A stretch of 5,615 nucleotides of DNA, taken from Planctomycetota bacterium. GTDB taxonomy: Bacteria; Planctomycetota; Phycisphaerae; FEN-1346; JAACEH01. Positions 1 through 5,615 of this stretch are shown one piece after another. The stretch covers positions 1-5,615 of the forward strand of contig JAFGPY010000428.1 in assembly GCA_016935955.1 (NCBI GenBank), given 5' to 3'. The notes under the pieces are model-generated. The model was given only the letters and a program-made list of their open reading frames with translations, was not told the origin of the DNA and did not search any database. How positions within the stretch are numbered: position 1 is the first letter of the stretch; every line of letters begins with the position of its first letter. A program made the position numbers and the translations under genes.

Positions 1-1
1 A

Positions 2-70
2 TGGGTCGCCGCCAAGTTCATCATCGACGCCGCCCGACGCATCCGACTCCGTCAAAACAATGACCCTTGA
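2..70 (+). CDS. C-terminal end of an unidentified plus-strand protein (partial)
   Basis: The second forward frame is open from the left edge to a TGA at 68-70 and encodes 22 residues ending IRLRQNNDP. Its first eleven codons all end in G or C, as expected for real coding sequence in this GC-rich genome, and the peptide (hydrophobic, then Arg-rich) looks like a C-terminal helix. The alternative forward frame starting ATG at position 1 gives a His/Arg/Pro-rich peptide of 20 residues that looks like frame noise. The minus strand also has a short open frame here, so the call is not certain. The fragment is too short to name a family. If real, the gene converges on ybeY with about 92 bases between the two stops. 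Confidence 0.45.
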   Translation, partial: WVAAKFIIDAARRIRLRQNNDP

Positions 71-141
71 TGCATAATGTTGGGTGCTGGGGGCTTCAAC
101 GACAGCGCCGCCGGGCGATAAAGTACCTCCAACCGTGAAAT

Positions 142-169
142 GCCCTAGTTTTCAAACAGAGCCTAGGGC
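142..169. repeat. Inverted repeat at the convergent gene junction, overlapping the ybeY stop
   Basis: GCCCTAG at 142-148 is perfectly matched by CTAGGGC at 163-169, giving a 7-bp stem with a 14-base loop. The TAG stop codon of ybeY (163-165) lies in the right arm. Read in the direction of ybeY, the hairpin is followed by ATTTC and not by a real T run; on the plus strand it is followed by GC-rich sequence. It could act as a weak terminator or mRNA 3'-end structure for the cluster, but it does not meet the criteria for a strong intrinsic terminator. Confidence 0.35.
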
Positions 170-621
170 GCTGCGGGCGGCCCCTCATAGACGTTCGGGT
201 AGCCCAGGGCCGTCAGCAACTCGTTCTCGCGGGCGTGCATCCGTGCCGCCTGGGCGGCCGTCAGGTCATCGTAACCCACCAGGTGCAGCAGACCGTGCAC
301 CGCGTAGAGCAGCAACTCGCCGACCGGATCGCTTCCACGTTCGGCGGCCACGCGGACGGCCCGTTCGGCCGAGATGACGATCTCGCCGCTCAGGACGTCG
401 TCGCCGGCCTCCGAGAGGTCGAAGCTGATGACGTCGGTGGCCTCGTCGTGGTTGAGGTGGCGGCGATTGATCTCGCGAATCCGGGCGTCGTCGACCAGCG
501 TGACCGAGAGGCTGCAGGGGGCGTCCCGTTCGCTGCTCAGGACGGCGCGCAGGGTGCTCGCCAGGCGACGCTTCTGGCCCGTCAGGTGGGTCTGCAGGTC
601 GTTGATCTCGATCTCCGGCAT
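163..621 (-). CDS. ybeY: Endoribonuclease YbeY (rRNA maturation metalloprotein)
   Basis: YbeY is a small cytoplasmic metal-dependent RNase family protein needed for 16S rRNA 3'-end maturation and 70S ribosome quality control. The 152-residue product has the usual family length. It shows the TDVISFDL segment (residues 62-69), the GEIVIS strand (79-84) and the metal-site motif around HGLLHLVGYDD (109-119), followed by the typical Met- and Glu-rich helix. Two of the three expected His ligands are present (H109, H113). The third, normally the His of GYDH, is Asp (D119). The start chosen gives MPEIEIND, the normal family N-terminus, and lies 4 bases after the pgpH stop. An in-frame ATG 45 codons upstream (754-756) would add an Arg/Pro/Ala-rich peptide that is only the shadow of the pgpH 3' end. 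A GAGG sits just 2 bases before the start and a GAGGGG 13 bases before it, so translation is probably coupled to pgpH. The location after phoH and pgpH is the conserved one. Confidence 0.93.
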   Translation of the reverse strand: MPEIEINDLQTHLTGQKRRLASTLRAVLSSERDAPCSLSVTLVDDARIREINRRHLNHDEATDVISFDLSEAGDDVLSGEIVISAERAVRVAAERGSDPVGELLLYAVHGLLHLVGYDDLTAAQAARMHARENELLTALGYPNVYEGPPAAP

Positions 622-625
622 GGCC

Positions 626-3127
626 TCAGGAATGCCCCTCGCTGCTGTCGGTGCGAGGGGCTGCTCCGCCGGCGCCCTCGCCCGAATGGTTCCGCTGTGC
701 GTTGGCGGCCGCCGCCTCCTGCTGCTGACGCTCGTTGGGATAGGCGATGCGGCCATGGTGAACGCTGATCAGCGACTTGGTCAGGCTCTGCTCAATGGTT
801 CGCACTTCGTTCAGCGACAGGCCGCTCTCGTCCAGCTGGCCGTCCAGCAGCCGCTTCATCACGATCTGGTGAACGCGGTCCTCGATTTTCGGCGGCGTGG
901 GTTCCTTGATGCTGCGGACGGCGCCCTCGCAACTGTCGGCCAGCATCAGGATGGCCGTCTCCTTGCTCTGCGGCCGCGGGCCCGGATAGCGGAACTCCGT
1001 CTCGTCGATCGGGCCGTCGCTGGTCTTCAGGGCCTCGTAGTAGAAGTACTCGATGACCGTCGTCCCGTGATGCTCGGCGATGAAGGCGTTGATCACTCGC
1101 GGCAGACCGTACTGCTCGGCCATGTCCAGGCCGTCCTTGATGTGGCTGGTGATGATCAGCTTGCTCATCTGCGGCGTCAGCTTGTCGTGGTCCGGCAGGT
1201 CGCCCAACTGGTTGCGATTCTCGGTGAAGTAGTGCGGCTTGTTGACCTTGCCGATGTCGTGGAAGTAGGCCCCGACGCGGGCCAGCAGTCCGTTGGCTCC
1301 GATGGCCTCGGCCGCCGGCTCGACGATGCTGCCCAGCAACAGACTGTGCGAGTAGGTGCCGGGGGCCTCGATGGCCAGCTTCTTCAGCGCCGGCTGGTTG
1401 GCGTCGCAGAATTCCAGCAGCGAGATGTGCGTGACGACGCCGAAGACCCGCTCGATGAACGGCAGGATGCCCAGCACGAAGATGCCGGCCAGCAACCCGT
1501 AGGCCATGGCCAGCAGCCCGTAGCCCAACACCGGGCCGACGGCGTCGGACATCTCACGGTCCCAGAGCTTCGTGGCCCAGATGGTCAGCATCAACACGGC
1601 GCCGGTCAACAGGCCCACGTAGGTCAACTTCAGACGGCTTCGCACGGCCTTCAATTGCAGTACGGCGATGCTCGATCCGATGACCATCAGCAACAGGGTG
1701 TTGAAGTCCAGCCGCGTGACCAGCGCCGCCAGGGCGGCCGTCCACCAAGCCAGCACCAGGGCGAATCGCCGGCTGTAGGCGATCGTCAGGATCATGGCCA
1801 CCGTGACCAGTTGGAACAGGGCCAGGGGAGGCCAATTGCGCACGAACTTGGCCACCACCAGCACGCTCAGGATCAGCACCACGACGATCAGGCCGCGGAT
1901 CGGTCGGACGACCACGTTCGGTTGGTAGATGGCCGTGAAGGCCGTCAGCAGCGAGACGAGCAGCACGGCCAGCATCAGCGAACCGACCACGGCCCCGGCT
2001 CGCTGGCCGAGACTCAACTGGGCCAGGTAGGCTTCGTGCTCCTTGGCCAGGATCTTCAGCTCCTCGTCGCCGATTTTCGAGTCGCGGGCCACCAGCACGT
2101 CCTTGCGTCGGAACTCGCGCATCACCGGCTTGACATTGCTGACGGCCTCGTCCTGCTGGGCCTTGGTCCGGGCATCGTCGTAGGTCAGTGTCGGGGCCAG
2201 TGCTGCGGCGAACCGGTCGCGAATCCGCTCCCGAAGCGCCAGGCTCAAGTTGGCCGAGGCGAACGTCTCCGTGACCTTCTCCTCGACGAGGTCGCGTGTG
2301 TCGCCGTACCGGATGTTCAACGGTGGGTTCTTGGCCTTGTCCTGTTTGATCAGTTCGCCGTTGTCGAAGATGTAGATGTGAGACAGTTCCGTGTGCACAC
2401 TCTCGTAGAAGTGGTCCGGGTCCGACAGGATCGGCAGGCTCTGGATGTAGGCCACGGCAGTCTCGCAACACTTGACCAGTCGCTCGCGGGCCTTGTCGTC
2501 CTTGGCCAGTTCAACCACCTGCCCGAAGATGTCGTCGAGGCTCCAGGACTTTTTCAGGGCCTCGAAACGCTTCTTTCGTTCAGCCTTCTCGGCCGCCAGC
2601 GGGTCAGGAACCGGAGCCTCGGCGGTTCCGGGGGCTGCGGCCGCAGGCTCGGCCGGCGGCGTGCCGCCCGTGGCGTTGTCGGTGGCGGGCGGCGGCGGGG
2701 TGGGCGTTGTCTGGTCGGAATCGGTCGGTGGCGGTTTGGGCGGACGGGCCTGCTCGCTGGCGAATCCCAGCAGGTCGATGAACTCTTCCCGCACTTTGTT
2801 CAGGGCCGTGGTGTCGCGCGAGTAGACGCGCGGCGTCGTGTTGCGAGCTTCCTCGCGTTTCTTGTTCGTGGCCGCCTCGTCCACGAACTCGAAGCTCACC
2901 CGCGAGACGATCGAGACATCGGTCGACTGGTCCTTGCGGTATTGCAGCGGCTCGTACGGCGTGAGCATCAGCACCAGCGTGCCCGCGACCAGCAGCAACA
3001 GGATGGCCAGGCGCATCATGTTGCGCGGTTCGCTCAGGCTGCTCAGTAGGCCGCGGAGCCCGTCGCCCTTGAGTTTTCGCGGGTCGACGCGACGCGCCCT
3101 CTGTCTCTGCCGATCGAACAGGGCCAT
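626..3127 (-). CDS. pgpH: PgpH/YqfF-type 7TM-HD membrane phosphohydrolase (likely cyclic-di-AMP phosphodiesterase)
   Basis: This is an 833-residue inner-membrane protein of the 7TM-HD family, whose studied members (Listeria PgpH) hydrolyse c-di-AMP to pApA; activity here is inferred. Domains in order: basic cytoplasmic N-terminus (1-38), first membrane helix (about 39-56), a large extracytoplasmic 7TM-HDED-type domain (about 57-375), a run of about seven membrane helices (about 376-556), then a cytoplasmic HD domain (about 588-745). The HD metal-site residues are all visible: H594 in YSHSLLLGS, H623-D624 in YFHDIGKV, H662 in SHIKDG, H686-H687 in AEHHGTT, and D731 in LADSCEGA. This arrangement favours an active enzyme. 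Two features are unusual: a Pro/Ala/Thr-rich insert at about 129-175 in the extracytoplasmic domain, and a Gln/Ala/Gly-rich tail (about 800-833). The start MALFDRQRQR leaves a 7-base gap to the phoH stop. The nearest Shine-Dalgarno-like AGGAG lies inside phoH, 13 bases before the ATG, so coupling to phoH translation is likely. The symbol is by family; yqfF is the Bacillus name. Confidence 0.92.
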   Translation of the reverse strand: MALFDRQRQRARRVDPRKLKGDGLRGLLSSLSEPRNMMRLAILLLLVAGTLVLMLTPYEPLQYRKDQSTDVSIVSRVSFEFVDEAATNKKREEARNTTPRVYSRDTTALNKVREEFIDLLGFASEQARPPKPPPTDSDQTTPTPPPPATDNATGGTPPAEPAAAAPGTAEAPVPDPLAAEKAERKKRFEALKKSWSLDDIFGQVVELAKDDKARERLVKCCETAVAYIQSLPILSDPDHFYESVHTELSHIYIFDNGELIKQDKAKNPPLNIRYGDTRDLVEEKVTETFASANLSLALRERIRDRFAAALAPTLTYDDARTKAQQDEAVSNVKPVMREFRRKDVLVARDSKIGDEELKILAKEHEAYLAQLSLGQRAGAVVGSLMLAVLLVSLLTAFTAIYQPNVVVRPIRGLIVVVLILSVLVVAKFVRNWPPLALFQLVTVAMILTIAYSRRFALVLAWWTAALAALVTRLDFNTLLLMVIGSSIAVLQLKAVRSRLKLTYVGLLTGAVLMLTIWATKLWDREMSDAVGPVLGYGLLAMAYGLLAGIFVLGILPFIERVFGVVTHISLLEFCDANQPALKKLAIEAPGTYSHSLLLGSIVEPAAEAIGANGLLARVGAYFHDIGKVNKPHYFTENRNQLGDLPDHDKLTPQMSKLIITSHIKDGLDMAEQYGLPRVINAFIAEHHGTTVIEYFYYEALKTSDGPIDETEFRYPGPRPQSKETAILMLADSCEGAVRSIKEPTPPKIEDRVHQIVMKRLLDGQLDESGLSLNEVRTIEQSLTKSLISVHHGRIAYPNERQQQEAAAANAQRNHSGEGAGGAAPRTDSSEGHS

Positions 3128-3134
3128 GGCGGCT

Positions 3135-4127
3135 CTAGCTCTCCTCGTCCTGGGGCAGCTTCGGCCGGTCGTCGGGCACGTCCGACGACCGATCGCCCTT
3201 GTGACGCTCGTAGGCGTCCACGATGTCCTGGACCAGCGGGTGGCGGACGATGTCCTCCCGCCCCAGTTCCACCTTCGCGATGCCCGCCACCGACGACAGC
3301 TTCTGCACCGCGTCGATCAGGCCGCTGCGCACCGGCTCAGCCAGGTCCGTCTGCGTCACGTCGCCGGTGACCACCATCTTACTGCGCATGCCCATGCGGG
3401 TCAGGAACATTTTCATCTGGCTGACCGTCGCGTTCTGGGCCTCGTCCAGGATGATGAACGAGTCGTTCAGCGTCCGGCCGCGCATGAAGGCCAGCGGAAT
3501 GATCTCGATCATGTCGTTTTCCATGTACAGCTTCACCTGCTCGAAGTCCATCATGTCGTGCAGGGCGTCCAGCAACGGACGCAGGTACGGATTGACCTTG
3601 GCCAGCATGTCGCCCGGCAGGAAGCCCAGCCGTTCGCCGGCCTCCACCGCGGGCCGCGTCAATACCAGCTTCTTCACGTCGCGCCGCTTCAGCGACTCCA
3701 CGGCCAGGGCCACGGCCAGATACGTTTTTCCCGTGCCGGCCGGCCCGGTGCAGAAGGTCAGGTCATGCCGCCGCATGGCGTTGACGTAGGCCGACTGGCC
3801 CTTGGTCTTCGGCCGCACGCGCTGCCCGCGGGCCAGCACCGAGATTTCCGAGTCTCCCGGGGCGGCGCCGTTGCGGCGGACCGAGTCCACCAGGTCGCTC
3901 ACGTCGCGCGACAGGATCGTCCGGCCGCGCTGCATGCGGCCAATGAGTTCCTCGACCACGGTTGCGGCCATGGCCACAGGCTCCGCCTCGCCGCTTAGGC
4001 TCAGCGTGTCGCCGCGGGCCGACAGTTCCACGGCGAAGGCGTCGCGGATCATTCGCAGGTGGCGATCCTGGCTGCCGAAAAGAACAAGCCGGTCAGGACT
4101 GTCTGGGATAGGTATCTGCTTCTGCAT
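3135..4127 (-). CDS. ybeZ: PhoH-like ATPase (YbeZ/PhoH family)
   Basis: This is a cytoplasmic P-loop NTPase of the PhoH family, 330 residues, the usual length for the YbeZ type. The N-terminal part (about 1-100) fits the family's KH-like RNA-binding region. The ATPase core follows: Walker A GPAGTGKT (128-135), the conserved LTRPAVEAGERLGFLPGD segment (156-173), Walker B FIILDEAQN (224-232, with D228-E229), and the VVTGD sensor (252-256). A late Arg in DIVRHPLV (R294) matches a conserved family position. The C-terminal 20 residues are acidic, Pro-rich and probably disordered. In Escherichia coli and Pseudomonas, YbeZ physically partners YbeY and is linked to RNA metabolism; its helicase-like role is still only partly defined. 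Placement two genes before ybeY supports that partnership. The start MQKQIPIP lies 18 bases after the cdsA stop and has only a weak AGAAAG upstream. The same family is named phoH or phoL in other genomes. Confidence 0.94.
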   Translation of the reverse strand: MQKQIPIPDSPDRLVLFGSQDRHLRMIRDAFAVELSARGDTLSLSGEAEPVAMAATVVEELIGRMQRGRTILSRDVSDLVDSVRRNGAAPGDSEISVLARGQRVRPKTKGQSAYVNAMRRHDLTFCTGPAGTGKTYLAVALAVESLKRRDVKKLVLTRPAVEAGERLGFLPGDMLAKVNPYLRPLLDALHDMMDFEQVKLYMENDMIEIIPLAFMRGRTLNDSFIILDEAQNATVSQMKMFLTRMGMRSKMVVTGDVTQTDLAEPVRSGLIDAVQKLSSVAGIAKVELGREDIVRHPLVQDIVDAYERHKGDRSSDVPDDRPKLPQDEES

Positions 4128-4145
4128 CGGCTTTCTATTGTATCG

Positions 4146-5036
4146 TCATCGCCCGCAGGCGAAAAGCACCAGTAATACGTAGGCCACGGGAGACGCCAGC
4201 AGGATACTGTCCATCACGTCGAGGACGCCGCCGAAACCCGGCACGCGGCTGCCGGAGTCTTTGACATTCGCGGCACGCTTGATGACGCTCTCGGCGAGGT
4301 CGCCCAGGACGGCCAGCGGCGTGACCAGAAGGGCGAAGATCGCCAACTGCCAGTAGGGCAGGCCCAGCAGGGGCCGGCCGGCGCCGAGGCTCACGACCAT
4401 GGCCAGCAGGAAGCCGCCCATCAGTCCCTCGACCGTCTTCCTGGGGCTAAGCCTGGGCACGAGCTTCGTTCGTCCGAAGGCTCGGCCGAAGACGTAGCCG
4501 CCGATGTCGCTCGACTTGATTACGGCCACGGACACCAGCAAGGCGTAGAGACCCTTCGGCGTTTCCATTAACCGCAAAGCCGACAGGGCGAGGCCCAGCA
4601 GCCCGACATAGGCGAAGGTCAGCAGGTTGGCCCCCAGGCTGGTCAGGGCCGAACTGTCGACGCCGCGATGCCAGCCGCGAACCGTCTCGATCAGCAACAG
4701 GAGCATGACCAGGCCGATCACCACGGCCACAACCGGCGTTACGGCCAGGGCGCCCACTTGCCAGACGATCGCGCTGCCGTGCAATCGGGCCGCCAGCAGT
4801 GAGGCCGGTATGGCCAGCGAGGCGGCCAGCACGGGCATCTCGTAGACTCGCCAGTTGAGTTGCCGCAGCAGCAGTACCAGTTCGTGGACGGCCAGAGCCG
4901 TCACCAGGGCAATGACCACGAAGAAGGTGGGTGCCCAGTTGATGCTGTAATGGTCTTCGAGGTAGACGTCGAGAAACAGCAGGCCGAAGATGCCCACCGC
5001 CATCAGGGCGCCGAAGATGACTCGTATTCTGAGCAT
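4146..5036 (-). CDS. cdsA: Phosphatidate cytidylyltransferase (CDP-diacylglycerol synthase)
   Basis: CdsA is an integral membrane enzyme that converts phosphatidic acid and CTP to CDP-diacylglycerol and pyrophosphate, the branch point for bacterial phospholipids. The 296-residue product is within the family range, with a strongly hydrophobic N-terminal two-thirds (helices near 5-23, 36-57, 68-83, 92-116, 135-155, 163-175). Conserved elements follow: SSDIGGYVFGRAFGRTKL (175-192, usually DTGAY..GR), LSPRKTVEG (196-204), GDLAESVIKR (245-254), and the C-terminal signature KDSG...PGFGGVLDVMDS (259-277). The signature departs from the classical pattern at two places: His of PGHGG is Phe (F268), and Arg of LDR is Val (V274). 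The metal-binding Asp positions D246, D273 and D276 are kept, so it is probably active. An in-frame TAG a few codons upstream limits the 5' end, and no better start exists. No clear Shine-Dalgarno precedes it. Adjacency to uppS is the classical arrangement. Confidence 0.93.
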   Translation of the reverse strand: MLRIRVIFGALMAVGIFGLLFLDVYLEDHYSINWAPTFFVVIALVTALAVHELVLLLRQLNWRVYEMPVLAASLAIPASLLAARLHGSAIVWQVGALAVTPVVAVVIGLVMLLLLIETVRGWHRGVDSSALTSLGANLLTFAYVGLLGLALSALRLMETPKGLYALLVSVAVIKSSDIGGYVFGRAFGRTKLVPRLSPRKTVEGLMGGFLLAMVVSLGAGRPLLGLPYWQLAIFALLVTPLAVLGDLAESVIKRAANVKDSGSRVPGFGGVLDVMDSILLASPVAYVLLVLFACGR

Positions 5037-5080
5037 GTCAGGCTGCGGCTGTCCGGTCCTCTAGGCAATGGCCTCTGGCG

Positions 5081-5095
5081 GCGGCCCTTGGCCGC
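5081..5095. repeat. Small GC-rich hairpin in the uppS-cdsA spacer
   Basis: GCGGCC (5081-5086) and GGCCGC (5090-5095) form a perfect 6-bp stem with a 3-base loop, beginning 7 bases after the uppS stop codon in the direction of transcription. No T run follows on the minus strand, so it is not a standard intrinsic terminator. It might be an RNA processing or stability element separating uppS from cdsA, or chance in GC-rich DNA. This 66-base spacer is the longest gap in the cluster, and nothing else recognisable was seen in it. Confidence 0.3.
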
Positions 5096-5102
5096 ATATC
5101 GC

Positions 5103-5615
<513 letters not shown>

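Noticed and set aside
84..377. A 97-codon plus-strand open frame covering the convergent gap and antisense to ybeY.
   Set aside because: It is Arg/Pro-rich with no recognisable domain, and is explained as the shadow of ybeY.
622..756. A longer YbeY starting at the ATG at 754-756 (197 residues).
   Set aside because: The extra 45 residues are Arg/Pro/Ala-rich, overlap the pgpH 3' end and match no part of the YbeY family; the start at 619-621 gives the normal N-terminus and length.
1554..2471. A 305-codon minus-strand open frame inside pgpH in another frame.
   Set aside because: It is Arg/Gly/Pro-rich, has no domain, and lies wholly within the in-phase pgpH membrane and extracytoplasmic regions.
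374..3049. An 891-codon open frame on the plus strand, antisense to nearly all of pgpH and part of ybeY.
   Set aside because: Its product is rich in Gln, His, Arg, Val and Leu with no recognisable domain, while the minus strand encodes a clear 7TM-HD protein with every conserved motif. Long antisense frames are expected opposite strongly codon-biased GC-rich genes.
2838..3998. A 386-codon plus-strand open frame antisense to phoH and the start of pgpH.
   Set aside because: It crosses two well-supported minus-strand genes and has the same shadow composition (His, Gln, Arg, Val, Leu rich) with no motif.
5081..5095. Rho-independent terminator between uppS and cdsA.
   Set aside because: The stem is only 6 bp and no T run follows in the direction of transcription, so it is listed only as a hairpin.

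Overview
The window is GC-rich bacterial chromosomal DNA carrying a compact housekeeping gene cluster. Five genes lie on the minus strand, read from right to left: uppS (5' end outside the window), cdsA, a PhoH-like ATPase (ybeZ type), a pgpH-type membrane HD phosphohydrolase, and ybeY. The last 22 codons of an unidentified plus-strand gene converge on ybeY at the left edge.

The phoH - 7TM-HD phosphodiesterase - ybeY order is a widespread conserved bacterial block. uppS-cdsA is another, often found after frr and before dxr/rseP. Here the two are joined head to tail, and cdsA is followed by phoH, not dxr. The GC-rich coding style, the proline/alanine-rich insert in PgpH, the 'GYDD' YbeY variant and the 'PGFGG' CdsA variant would fit a Planctomycetota-like (perhaps Phycisphaerae-like) bacterium. 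That assignment is an inference from family impressions, not from a search.

Layout: 2-70, end of a plus-strand gene. 71-162, short convergent gap next to an imperfect hairpin that includes the ybeY stop. 163-621, ybeY. 626-3127, pgpH. 3135-4127, phoH. 4146-5036, cdsA. 5037-5102, a 66-base spacer with a small GC hairpin. 5103-5615, uppS without its N-terminus. The gaps of 4, 7 and 18 bases between the last four genes argue for one transcript with coupled translation. No promoter is visible inside the cluster, so it probably lies upstream of uppS, beyond the right edge.

Functionally, UppS makes the undecaprenyl lipid carrier for cell-wall and glycan synthesis, and CdsA makes CDP-diacylglycerol for phospholipids. 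PgpH-type proteins hydrolyse c-di-AMP in families where this has been tested. PhoH/YbeZ and YbeY act together in 16S rRNA maturation and ribosome quality control. The cluster thus joins envelope lipid supply to nucleotide signalling and ribosome maturation.

I found no mobile element, CRISPR array, RNA gene or convincing novel system. The points worth a second look are residue substitutions in the YbeY and CdsA signature motifs, the low-complexity insert in PgpH, and the joined gene order.
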